NCBI GenBank assembly: GCA_019188255.1
Contig: JAETXT010000001.1
Span: forward strand, 5,766,001 to 5,830,000
Length of the DNA stretch: 64,000 nucleotides
Direction: 5' to 3'
Origin: Verticillium longisporum
Taxonomy: Eukaryota; Ascomycota; Sordariomycetes; Glomerellales; Plectosphaerellaceae
The notes beneath the pieces were generated by a model that was not told the origin of the DNA, did not search any database, and was given only the letters and a program-made list of their open reading frames with translations. A program made the translations under genes and the position numbers. Position 1 is the stretch's first letter, and every line of letters begins with the position of its first letter. This document shows, in pieces, positions 9,966 to 19,418 of the stretch.

Positions 9966-10949
9966 GGAACCGCGTCTCCGCGCCACAATGGCCGTCAATG
10001 TGAATTCCCTTTGCCACGAGCTTCTTCTGAGAGATCATCCGCGCTTCAACGCGAGAACGGCGAAGGGCAAGCCGTTGAGGCACTGTTTTCTGACGTTACC
10101 CATCGATCTACGTGGCATCGGGGCTTATCGGTACGCTAAATCGGAGGAGGATAATCGTGAATTGATAAAATCCAGGGTCGTTAGAGCTGATCCCGTCAAT
10201 CACGTCTCAGCTCTCGCCGCGGCCCACTCACAATCCTGTTCACGACCAACCTCCAAGCGCTGATTTCGCCGCCTTCAAAGCCTCATGGCTGCACGAGTCC
10301 CCAACTATGAGCGTCTCAATGGCCGTTGCCCAGAGTGCCGCTGTCGCTACCCGTGCTCCCTTCCTCCCTATGTAACGGCTCGGCTGGTTTCGTAGTCGAA
10401 ATGCCTTCACGGCAGCCGCAGTGATAGCCTCATCAGCAGTATGCTCCAGATAGTGCTTTTCTTGAGAATCTGGATGATCGCTGAAATGCCCTGGGCGCCG
10501 AGTATGCCCATCTGCTTATCGTGGCGCCCCGAACAATTATAATACTTTTATACTAATCAAGCGAATATTTATGTAAGATGAGATTCATTTTTGCAGCTCT
10601 AGGAGGAGCTATTCCGTCGTCCTACGACGGCATGTGGGCTACTCTAGCTCAATCCAGTAGTAAAGTCGACCAGCATCATGTATACATCATGATCAGTATG
10701 CAAAACGTAAAATGTGCCCTCATGCATAATCAATGACGTATTCGGCATCGACATGCGGTGTCGTCATCGAAGTTTAATAGTTAATCATCAATCGCGTCAG
10801 ACCACGCATGCCCTGTCAACTCGGCCCGTGCCCCGTCTCAAACACGAATCTGGTCCTCAAATCCCCTCCCCACGACGATCTCATTGCCCCTAGCAGTTAC
10901 AGGCCAGAGATATCACACGCCCAGCAGAAATAACACAACAACGACAAGC
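9966..10949. other. No gene recognised
   Basis: An open frame of 91 codons (9988-10263, +, starting MAVNVNSLCHELLLRDHPRF) has no recognisable domain. The rest is non-coding. The 100 bases before 10950 are C/A-rich, as in many fungal 5' leaders. Confidence 0.4.
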
Positions 10950-11365
10950 ATGTCGAAAAGCTCATGGCTGCAGACCGACGAGGCCGGTTCACCCCACCTG
11001 TCCATCGATGCACCGGAGAGCCAAGTCCGGGACGGCTCCTACGCTACGGAGGACTCGAAGAAGGATCCCGTTCCCGTGCTCAAGGACGATGATACTGTTG
11101 AGGATCCTATTAACCCCAAGACGGCTGATTCGGACAAAGCGCTAGGTGAGATCCTGACGGGCCTAGTAAGCGCGTGTTCGAGAGTGGGGTAGTACTGATG
11201 ATGTATATAGAGCAAGATGAGAAGGAGGCCACCGATAAGTCAAATATCATAATGGATTGGACGCGCCATGCGAAGCCTGAGGGACGGTATACGGTGGATC
11301 ACAAGAAGTGGGTCCAGCCTTATCCGGGTGATCGTGTCACCACGAAATTGAACAAAGTGGATTGA
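10950..11365 (+). CDS. Small acidic protein, 116 aa, CHZ-like motif, two exons
   Basis: Model: exons 10950-11145 and 11211-11365, with a 65-nt GTGAGA...TATATAG intron joining ALG/E codon phases exactly. It starts MSKSSWLQTDEAGS; the middle is rich in Asp, Glu, Lys and Pro and probably disordered. After the splice site comes EQDEKEATDKSNIIMDWTRH. The DKSNII...TRxxKP pattern recalls the histone chaperone (CHZ) motif DxSNII..RRTRGK, which would imply H2A.Z-H2B binding, but the basic part differs. The leader before the ATG is A/C-rich (ACGACAAGC). The function is inferred only. Confidence 0.55.
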
Positions 11366-11778
11366 TTGTTGTTGTTATGGTACAAAAGGAGACTTTCCAG
11401 CAGTCACTTCCGGGCGATCATTGGCCAGTTGCCAATGACCGTAAAACGGTTTGAATACTACCGGGGCGGTAGCTAGAGAATGAATGCATCAAATGAGGAT
11501 TCTGCAGACCCACAGGTGTAAGTACCCCTGGGTCGCAGAAAGGACCATGCCTGATCGGCAACAGATCGCCACTCCGTGTATTGCACTACGCCGAGACCTG
11601 GATGTAACGGGTTTGATCTATATGTGCCTCTGGATGAGGACTGTCTTGCTTGAATTCAATGGCTTTCTGTTCCTCAATACCTCAATTTGTTTACCCCGGT
11701 ATTCGGTCGCTCAGGTCTTGCTAGTCCAGTGGTTTCACGCGTGTGACACTCCTTGCAGTTGTCCTGGATGATGCTTGT
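11366..11778. other. No gene seen
   Basis: Downstream region of the small acidic protein gene. A 95-codon open frame (11484-11771) shows no motif. Confidence 0.4.
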
Positions 11779-11973
11779 TGTCAGAGGCAAAGGTGCACAG
11801 GACATGAGCAAGGGTGCCCCGGGGGCCCAAGGGGCCCAAGATGAGACCACTAGGCGTATATAAGGGCCAGAGATGGCCTCCCACGAGTGAGAGGCCAGCG
11901 ATCAATTCCAATCACCCATCGCACCCATCATCAGATCTCCTGCGCTGGCACTCTCGGCCATACACCTTTGACA
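11779..11973 (+). mobile_element. Solo LTR (195 bp) with 5-bp target duplication CTTGT
   Basis: Runs from TGTCAGAGG to CCTTTGACA, so it has perfect TGTCA...TGACA ends. CTTGT flanks it at 11774-11778 and 11974-11978. A TATA-like GCGTATATAAGGG lies at about 11850. A second copy in inverted orientation is at 49651-49843 and matches along its whole length, which fixes both boundaries independently. Confidence 0.88.
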
Positions 11974-12177
11974 CTTGTGTACCGTTACTGCCTGGTGAAC
12001 GCCTTGGCGATCGATACATCACCATCCACCCGCCGCCCACTTTTCCGGGCGCTAGGTTGTCACTTGCATGATGTTTGGTTAAATGTTTACCATGTTCTAG
12101 AGTTGCTTTATACAGTGCCACTAGGTCTGTTAGGGCCACGGTCAAAGGCCCCACCTACGGGCCGTAAAGTGGCGGCG

Positions 12178-12604
12178 TAAGCTGAACGACACATGAGCTT
12201 TTAGATAAATTCGCCGTCATGTGCCAAGCTTCTATCGAGGATGTGTCTCCCGAGGGATTTGAGATCCGCGCCATCACGCATGCGACACAAGACGGCATGA
12301 ACGTCTGACTCATGTCCGTCTCGAAGGAAGATAAAAAGGTATTCAAGGTCGGAGTTCCGGGCCTGGAGTTCGCCGTACTTTCGTTGGAAGGATTGTCGCG
12401 GGGTCTCAGTCTGAGCGGCGCTGTAGACGCATTCCTTGCTGAGCCGCTGGCACCGAAGGCATTGAGGCCTGTGGGCAGAGCACTGTGTGAAGATGTCAGA
12501 TGATGCGAGGTAGAAGAGGCCAGTTCACGAACCTTTGATTTCTGTTTGAGGCATAAATGACAAGCTACTGGCGCCTGCTGGCGCTTACCGTGTTGCGTCG
12601 GCAT
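12178..12604 (-). pseudogene. N-terminal relic of a Zn2Cys6 regulator, paralogue of the 60.9-63.3 kb gene
   Basis: Encodes GKRQQAPVACHLCLKQKSK, a splice junction at the same place as in the intact gene (about 63108), then in another frame CSAHRPQCLRCQRLSKECVY, completing a Zn2Cys6 cluster. Next comes a stretch matching ETPRQSLQRKHGELEARN and the following helix of the 63-kb gene. It stops at about the equivalent of residue 150, with no middle homology region. The gene was truncated after duplication. Confidence 0.8.
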
Positions 12605-13080
12605 CGAGTATGACGATTCAAGGCCGTTCGGCGGGGAACCCTCGGCTTACTTTGGCAGAACGTGACAGGTCTAAATCCGTGACGCCCTTCATATACGAAA
12701 CCGAAGGGACATCTCAATCGTCGACAGAACCGTTGATGATCTGACAGTATTCCCATCGACAATGAATCCCCGCCAATCAAGGTGTGGCGCGGTGCCGTGT
12801 TCGCGATCGAGGTTGGCATGCGTCGGCCACATCACTCCGGATTACCCCTCAATTGAAAAGGGCGCCTGGGCAATGTTGTCCGTCACTTCTCACACCGCAT
12901 TCACTCACTTCTAGCTGCTGCCTCTTGGTAGTCGAAGTGGGTCACGGACAGGAGCACGTGATGCTGACTAATCTAATAGAGACAGAATGACGTAAGGAAC
13001 AACGAGGCTGTAACGTAATCCACCCTCTACCTGGACACTAAATTATATTCCAAGAGACGAGCAAGTCAATTCAGGTCCAT
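12605..13080. other. No gene seen
   Basis: Probably the former promoter of the truncated regulator. Short open frames only. Confidence 0.35.
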
Positions 13081-13624
13081 CTATCTATTACACGTCCGGG
13101 CATTGTGTTCAAAAGACCTGGATTTACTACACCGTGGTGGTGCACGCTGTCTTCGGACTCTTAGCTCCTCTTCTATCTGTCGTTGGTCCCGCTCCTCCCT
13201 TTCTCTCCGTTGCTTGACACGCGCCTCTCCCTTTTGTCGCCGTCGCTCGGCCCGCTCGTGTTTTTCTTGCCGTCGCTTGGCCCGCTCCTCGTCCTTCTCG
13301 CGACGTCGCTTGACCCGCTCTTCTTCGTCTTCCCTCCGTCGCTTTATCTTAGCCGTGCCTTCGGCAACCGACAGAGTACCGCCGTCACTAATGTATTCGC
13401 GGCGTTGCTCTCGCTTCCGCCGACCGAAGCTGCCTGTTTTCGTCGGCAAGTAGCACCGCGCTATGCATGGCCATTTGACAACCTTTGATGAGCTGGTTGA
13501 TGGCTTGTGAGACCGGCGAGCCTGCATTTTGTGGCCGGCGTTGAAGAAGTCGTTCCGCGTGAGTGGTAAGCTGGCTAACGTTTTTCGGGGTCTTGTGGGC
13601 TGTCAAGCTATGGAGCTCTCTCAC
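13081..13624 (-). pseudogene. C-terminal fragment of a DDE_1 (pogo-like) transposase with a charged repeat tail
   Basis: Two overlapping frames read HSLTAHKTPKNVSQLTTHAE, then VSQAINQLIKGCQMAMHSAV, then after a frame change a long Arg/Glu/Lys tract of about five degenerate 13-15-residue units (KRREKDEERA-like). It ends RCSKSRSFEHNARTCNR, a partly lost zinc knuckle corresponding to CGKTGHNARTC in the elements at 25-30 kb. The catalytic domain is missing. Confidence 0.7.
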
Positions 13625-13639
13625 GATCTCTGAATCTCC

Positions 13640-13755
13640 AACCCAGGACTCCTGTTTCCGGAACCTTCAGCGACCGGATCCGGACGACCAGATTAACTGC
13701 CAGATTGAGATTACCCTGAGATGACAACTATTTAGAGTTGACCAGAACCCTTCTT
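13640..13755 (+). repeat. Dispersed repeat X, copy 1
   Basis: About 110 bases align with 30780-30900: both carry GACCGGATCCGGA, AACTGCC(A/G)GAT, CTGAGA and end AGCAGAACCC-like. The family is unknown; the copy at 30.8 kb is followed by an open frame. Confidence 0.6.
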
Positions 13756-13968
13756 TTATATTGTAGATTTTCTCTTTAGGCATCACTTCAATTTACGATG
13801 GTTCTCATCCTTGATGTCTCCGTTGTGTCAGATTGACATCACCCCCCCAATTTGGGTCACCCCAAAATCCCTCACCGCCACCCCAACCACCCCTCTTTAA
13901 TTTATTGTATCTTCACCAATCCAGCTACGATTTCTTCCAAATTTTGGATCCTACTACCTTAGTTAACG

Positions 13969-15767
13969 ATGCCTAACTACACTGAAGATTATATTAACCA
14001 GGCTCTCTGTGACGGGGCAAGGGCACGAGCGAGGTCGTGTGCGACTTGGGCAAAACGATTGTTTACGAGGAGAGAAAGAAGAGAGAAACAGAGCTTCGTA
14101 AGGAAAACTCTGACTAAAGCTATTTGTACAATCTTCCTAAAATGACACTATTCACAAAGCATAAAGGTCACGTGATTGTTCCCTCACACTCTCGAAGCTG
14201 TCACAAACGGGCAGTCTATTCGGAAGGCTCCACAGAATGGGGTTCTTCAACACCGGATCCGAGGAACCCAATCAAGGAATATTGCGTTCGCCAGTCAGCA
14301 GAAGCTGTCTCGGACGCAGGAAAAGCATTTAGTCGAATGGATACGGATTCAGGCTGCCTTAGGGCTCCCACCAACCCACCAACAAGTCAGGGAATTCGTG
14401 GAACGGATTCTACACCTACGAGGGGGGTTCGAGACTGTTGGAAAGAACTGGTTCCAAAGCCTTCCTTCGCAGGAACCCTTCTATTAAGGTCCAAAGAGCT
14501 AGACCTATTGATTCCCAGCGTATCAACGGGGCGTCAACTGACGTAATCAGGAACTGGTTCCGATACCTGTCGATTCCAGAGATCAAGGCCATCAAAGCAG
14601 CCAACCGGTATAATATGGACGAGACTGGTATCCTAGAAGGCCGAGGATCTAATGGTCTGGTACTGGGATTGACAGAAGCCCAGAATCTACGAAAAAAACA
14701 GCCTGGATCCAGAGCCTAAACGTCTATCCTTGAGTGTATCAGCGCAACAGGCACTACGCTTCCCTCCTTGGTTATTTTCAAAGGCAAAACAGTCCAACAG
14801 CAGTGGTTCCCTCTAGACCTACAGCCCTACGATAGCTGGAAGTTTACTGCTCCTAAAAAGGATGGACCGATAACGATACAGCAGTCTACTGGCTTAAGGA
14901 GATCTTCATCCCATCCACCCAACCAACTGACTCCTCAACAGCTAGGATACTTATCCTAGACGGCCACGGTAGCCATGAGACAACAGAATTCATGTATCTC
15001 TGCTACAGCAATAATATTCACCTGGTTTTCCTACCTCCCCATACGTCACACGTCCTACAGCCACTCGACCAGTCAGTTTTCGGTCCCTCAAGGCAGTCTA
15101 TAGGAAACAGCTAGGATACCTCAACCAGTGGAACGATTATACAGTCGTAGGCAAAAGGAATTTCCTTACCTGCTATCGGAAGGCTCGACAGTCGGCTTTC
15201 ACACCTCAGAATATACGCAGTGGGTGGAAATCAACAGGTCTATGGCCAGTATCGATGACCTGGCCCCTCCTCAGTCCTCTACTTCTCGAGAATTCCACCA
15301 ACGCCACTAGAACAGTCAATTCTATTTTAGATAGGGCTATTGGGCCTAGGGCTATCCAGCAACATGAAACAGCTACATCTGCAGTTACATGGTCGACCTC
15401 TAGGAAGACGGTTGATCTACAGGTCTAACTAGCCCAGTTCAACAAGCTAGATCAACCTATCAACACGCAACGGCTACAGTTCCGTATGGTTCAGAAAGGC
15501 TTCGAGGAAAAGGATTACCTCTTAGCGACCCAGCAACGCAGGATTCAGGTTCTAGAACAGCATTTAGAACAGGCACGGCCTAGGAAACGGAAGAAGGTCC
15601 AAATCAGCCCAAACTCGAAGTTTGCCGATATCGAGGCTGTCCACAAGGCCCAGGTCGAGGCAGGCGATAAAGAGGATAGTAATGGTGAAATCAGCGACAT
15701 CGAATCACTTAGTGAATCAGAGGACTGTATTATCATTGCATCGCAACAGGTGGAAAATTTGGGTTGA
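13969..15767 (+). pseudogene. pogo-2 DDE_1 transposase, frameshifted
   Basis: Starts MPNYTEDYINQAL at 13969, is cut by the 181-bp LTR, resumes EAVTNGQSIRKA, then the CENP-B HTH, then NRYNMDETGILEG, GHGSHETTEFMYLC, SHVLQPLDQSVF and the tail PRKRKKVQISPNSKFADIE. Faults: a TAA where pogo-1 has a Trp codon near 14718, and frame changes near 14480, 14870, 15075 and 15310. It is a useful reference because it is continuous where pogo-1 holds its LTR. Confidence 0.85.
14008..14188. mobile_element. Solo LTR-like insertion (181 bp) with target duplication CTCTC
   Basis: Begins TGTGACGGGGCA and ends GTTCCCTCACA, giving TG...CA ends with partly complementary termini. CTCTC flanks it at 14003-14007 and 14189-14193. 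Removing the insert and one CTCTC restores the N-terminal transposase frame (NQAL-EAVTNGQ) as in pogo-1. No internal genes. Confidence 0.8.
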
Positions 15768-15889
15768 ATTGAGGGTATGGTTTTGGGTCGGCAGGTTTTG
15801 GGTCGGCAGGTTTTGGGTGGCTGGAATTGGGTGGCTGGAATTGGGGGGTGGCCGGAAAGTGGGTGAGCAACGTTAACCGGGTACCCAGT

Positions 15890-16170
15890 CGACATTCTGA
15901 CTGGGGTACCAAAACAACAAGTGGTCCTCTGAGCTTATCAGCCTCGTTGAAGAGAGCGCCTGTGAATATGTCATCGACAGCTACTACGATCATTCTCCCG
16001 CCGCCCTCGCAACGATGACCATAGTTCGCTACCTAGCTAGGGGTCCGTTCACTGGACTTCGACGCTGTTGGGCTGCATCGCGGTGGTGTTGGCCCCGGCC
16101 TCTTTTCTATTCTGGATGTACGGGCGCGGGCTCAGGAAGCGGGGCCCATATGCTAGGGATTGTGTTCATT
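15890..16170 (+). pseudogene. C-terminal fragment of a DHA1-type MFS transporter
   Basis: A frame reading SACEYVIDSYYDHSPAALAT, MTIVRYLARGPFTGL, then after a frameshift LGCIAVVLAPASFLFWMYGR, LRKRGPYA. This is the last two transmembrane helices and the short basic tail typical of fungal drug:H+ antiporters. The upstream ten helices are missing, cut off by pogo-2. One frameshift lies near 16068. Confidence 0.7.
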
Positions 16171-16830
16171 CAAACCAATTCAAGTATTTCGAGAGATTAC
16201 AGAGTTGTAAAAGTCGAGCCAGACTTTCGGGGATGTCTCCCCAATGGCCAGACCCGATCCCGCGGTGAAACGGGCGACGAGATGAGAGATAATGATAAGG
16301 GGCCTGCATCATTCATTTGCAAAATGCGTCATATTGACGATTAAGTGATCGATATTGGTAAAACCCCCCGGGATTTTGCCCCTTTCCCATTTCGATGCCC
16401 ATGGGGCATTTCCCAACGTCCAAAGGCCCGCTAAATGTCTGAGGGGGGACACGGGGGGGAGCTCCGTTGATGAATTGGCCAATCATGGTCTGGGGGGTCC
16501 CGGACTGGTTCCATTAGCTCTGGGGAGCCAACCAACCTACCACTAGCACCGCACTAAGTTACCCGACAATTTAGGCGCTGTGCCGACAATTTATCCAGGC
16601 CACCAGACGTGGCGATAGGTACATCAGGAGAAACCCGGGTTTCACAGCCAGGACACCTTCTATTTAGAAGTACGATGACTTGTCCTTCCATGAATCCTGC
16701 TTTCTGGAGATGTTGACAGTTCCAATCCCCCACACTACTACTGACCTAGCTTACTATCCAAACAATCATCCATTTGTTCATTACACCCCGACACCCAACT
16801 AATCTCACAACTTCTCACGACCTACGCCCC
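16171..16830. other. Promoter-like non-coding DNA
   Basis: No coding frame supported. G-rich at 16360-16510 and C/A-rich with CATCCATTTGTTC-like leader sequence before the ATG at 16831. Confidence 0.4.
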
Positions 16831-17091
16831 ATGGATTGGAGACACTTCAAGCTCTACGACAGTCGTGCCTCCTGGGCGCGGCCAATTCAGATCCGAGATA
16901 ACGATCTCATGTTCGAGGGCAAAGCTCTGAGTACCTTGCACGAGGAGTCGAGGGAGAGGGTTTGCCGCGCGTGTTCTGAACACAGACGGGCCAGCAAGGC
17001 AACCGAAACGCGAGAATACGCAGCTGCGTGGATCAGGGACCCATACTTATTCCGGACGACAACACGTCTCACCTGTACAATAAGTTGCTGA
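16831..17091 (+). CDS. Hypothetical protein, 86 aa as read, possibly frameshifted near its end
   Basis: Not recognised. It begins MDWRHFKLYDSRASWARPIQ with a good C/A-rich leader and is charged and mostly hydrophilic. Near 17050 a neighbouring frame gives a more protein-like continuation (DDNTSHLYNKLLSYYYYYKL), suggesting a one-base shift and a real length of about 110 residues with a Tyr-rich tail. No domain can be assigned. Confidence 0.35.
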   Translation: MDWRHFKLYDSRASWARPIQIRDNDLMFEGKALSTLHEESRERVCRACSEHRRASKATETREYAAAWIRDPYLFRTTTRLTCTISC

Positions 17092-17378
17092 GCTACTATT
17101 ACTACTACAAGCTGGGAGCATCACAGCAGCCAGCACCGGGGCTTCATTGTCGCTGACGCTGCTGGAAGACCTACGATGCCCCTTTGTTGGCTGCTCCGGC
17201 AAAGATCTTCGTCCCGAGTGCACTGCCATCCACTAAATATACCCAGGCTCCGTGACGGGTCCCTAGTCTCCCTTGCGAGTGTCCAGAATCGCGAAACGAC
17301 AAGCCTTACCTAGCCATAGAATGCCGTGATCCCTCTTCTTCGCCTCTACGGCTTGGTTCCATTTCTACATAGCCGACA
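17092..17378. other. No gene recognised
   Basis: Possible 3' end of the preceding frame and leader of the next. No motif seen. Confidence 0.35.
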
Positions 17379-17561
17379 ATGGGGCATGTTACACCCGAGG
17401 TGAAGAAAGCGCCGGCTGAAGAGCCCCCTGAGCACGTTGACACGCAACCGGAGGTCAAGGGGAAGGAGTCGCCCAGGGCGCGGCGCATCGATGACATCTT
17501 GGCCATAGGCATGTTTGTTACGATTACGGCGGCGGTGTTCGTCGCGGCCGGGTGCTCGTAA
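17379..17561 (+). CDS. Small single-pass membrane protein, 60 aa, hypothetical
   Basis: Starts MGHVTPEVKKAPAEEPPEHV, a Pro/Glu-rich soluble part. From about residue 37 it ends in a hydrophobic helix (DDILAIGMFVTITAAVFVAA) and GCS, a tail-anchored topology. The stop lies 22 bases from the end of the convergent bZIP gene. It is small and without a family, so expression evidence would be decisive. Confidence 0.4.
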   Translation: MGHVTPEVKKAPAEEPPEHVDTQPEVKGKESPRARRIDDILAIGMFVTITAAVFVAAGCS

Positions 17562-17584
17562 AGCTCCCTTGACCACATTCTAGG

Positions 17585-18343
17585 CTACACATGGAGACCG
17601 ATAGAATGATTAATTATGTCCATCGTAAAAGGCGCCATAGTGTTTTGCCCGCTGGCGGCCCCCTCGACGGCCGATACCAGGCCCCCGGCTTGTGCCTCCT
17701 CCCACAGGCGGGCGGCATCACCGGGCTCCCACGCTATCTGAGCGTTTGGATTGTCCTGGTACGCGAAAAGCTGCACCGAGTAGCCACCACCGCCGCCCAG
17801 GTCGCTCTCGGGCGACAGCACGCCGCCGGTAGGCCTCATGTACTCGGCCTTGACGGACGTCAGGTCGCCGACGCTCGAGGCTCTCGAATTGATGAGTTGC
17901 GTCGCCTGGCACTGGATGTAATCCTCGATGAAGGAGCACCCGCACCCGCCGTGCTGCAGGACTAAAGTCTTGAGCATTAGGACCTCGTTGCGCAGCTGGG
18001 ACATCTCGGCCGCGAGGGCGTGGTTCAGCTCGCTCGCGGCGGCCTCCTTATTTTGCAGCTCCCTGATGTCGCACTGCTTCCGCTTACGGCATTTCTGGGC
18101 CGCCTCACGATTGCGGAGGCGCAGACAGGCCTGCTTGTCCGTAAGGATGTCGGCGGTGGCAGGGGGTGTAGGATGCCTCTTTTCCGGGGGTGGTGTCGGT
18201 AAAGTTCGAGAGGCGCTCGCTGCTTTGTGAGAGCAGGACGAGCGTTGATGCTTCTGCGGCGGCTCGTTGGTAGGCAGTGGGGGGTTGACGGCTTCGGTCC
18301 CGGCTTGTTTCCGGTTTGCACGATGCCGTGTCTGCTGAACCAT
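17585..18343 (-). CDS. ATF/CREB-type bZIP transcription factor, 252 aa, single exon
   Basis: Sequence-specific activator or repressor, nuclear. The basic region RNREAAQKCRKRK (about residues 77-89) is followed by a leucine-zipper-length helix (ELQNKEAAASELNHALAAEM, then LRNEVLMLKTLVLQH) and the HGGCGCSFIEDYIQC tail of fungal Atf1/AtfA-type proteins. The N-terminus is basic and Pro/Ser-rich, and a Gly-rich linker sits in the C-terminal half. ATG 18343 (MVQQTRHRANRKQ) is preferred over the upstream 18448 because its leader is C/A-rich and without ATGs. It is divergent from the Zn2Cys6-bZIP gene across 1.08 kb. AtfA-type proteins respond to stress MAP kinase signalling; that role is inferred here. 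Confidence 0.85.
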   Translation of the reverse strand: MVQQTRHRANRKQAGTEAVNPPLPTNEPPQKHQRSSCSHKAASASRTLPTPPPEKRHPTPPATADILTDKQACLRLRNREAAQKCRKRKQCDIRELQNKEAAASELNHALAAEMSQLRNEVLMLKTLVLQHGGCGCSFIEDYIQCQATQLINSRASSVGDLTSVKAEYMRPTGGVLSPESDLGGGGGYSVQLFAYQDNPNAQIAWEPGDAARLWEEAQAGGLVSAVEGAASGQNTMAPFTMDIINHSIGLHV

Positions 18344-19418
18344 GGTGTGATGATGAGTTAGGTGGAGGTGTGTGAGAGGACGCTTGTGATAAAGATTCAC
18401 TCTAGCAGGGTCCGTGGGGAGTGCATGTCTGACGATCAGGGAGGACATTCCAGGCTATATACGGACGGCAGAGATGCCCGGCAAAGGCGGGTGCAGAACT
18501 GACGTTGGGAAAAAGGCCGAAGCTGTACTTTCAGCATTATCCAATAATGGGAAAGGAACTAGCTGTGGGAATGCGCGGCGCCCCGCCAATTTCGTCATCG
18601 GCTGGGGCAGCGAGGTTAATTAGGCAATTGGGGGCATCCAGCTTGCCAGTGGTCGAAGCGTTATAGAGCTGTACCCTGTCAGAGCCGGAGCTTTTGCTCC
18701 GTGATCGACCAAAACCTGAGCAGTACCCCCAACACTCCAACATTGACATGTCCTCCACAAACCACCCATGTGCTTTTCAACGCAATCGGAAATCCACAGG
18801 TATCCAAACGTCCTTTAAAAGTCCTTCTGGCGTCGGTGCATGGCCCAAAATCACATGTCACAGGCGCGCGATATGGGGACACGGCATCGCAAGCCTGCCG
18901 TCATCCCACCCCGCCACACATCTTAACGCAGCAATCCGCCTATATACACAGGATCGAATCCCTGAAAATTCGATCGAAGTGCTAGCCCTTCCTGCTGCTC
19001 CTCGTTCTGAACCTTTTTTTTACCTCCCAATCCCACTACACCTACTACTTACTACCTGCCCTCTTGTCAGGACAATTGAGTGAACGCCTTCACTGTCCAT
19101 CGTCAGTGTTCGAGCCGACAACAACCTCGCCGCTCCCGAGCTCTGAACCGTGTCGAATATTTGAGCCCTCACTAAACGGCATACCAAGTGGATCTCAAGA
19201 CAATTCCGGAGGTAAGGCAGGCCTGCGCTCCGCCCCTTTCCCGCCCAGCACCCGATGGCCTTACTTGTACTTCCCCCCTCATTTTGCAGGCGGCGGGCTT
19301 GTAATTCTTATTGCAGTACTAGCCACCGAGTGATCACTGACCTCGACCATCTAGGAAAGCAAGCTATTAGAATCCACTCCCACCATAATTAGTGTCATCC
19401 GGAAAACCACTGCAGCCC
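18344..19418. promoter_or_regulatory. Shared upstream region of two divergent transcription-factor genes, with a predicted 5'-UTR intron
   Basis: CCAAT occurs at 18541 inside a block (18515-18563) that is partly repeated at 43123-43190. Near 18990-19060 the plus strand becomes C/T-rich, typical of fungal transcription starts. A GTAAGG...TTTTGCAG interval at 19212-19289 would make a 78-nt intron in the leader of the plus-strand gene. CCTATATACA at about 18937 may be a TATA box. Boundaries are inferred. Confidence 0.45.

Larger units (their letters stand above)
13835..15873 (+). mobile_element. Fot1/pogo-type DDE transposon (pogo-2), interrupted by a small solo LTR
   Basis: The right end, inverted, reads ACGTTGCTCACCCACTTTCC beside TA at 15874, matching the pogo-1 terminal repeat. 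The left end is degenerate, near 13835 (ACATCACCCCCCC). Subterminal tandem units occur at 15780-15850 (TTTTGGGTCGGCAGG and GTGGCTGGAATTGG, each repeated two or three times). The sequence is a diverged sister of pogo-1. Confidence 0.8.
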
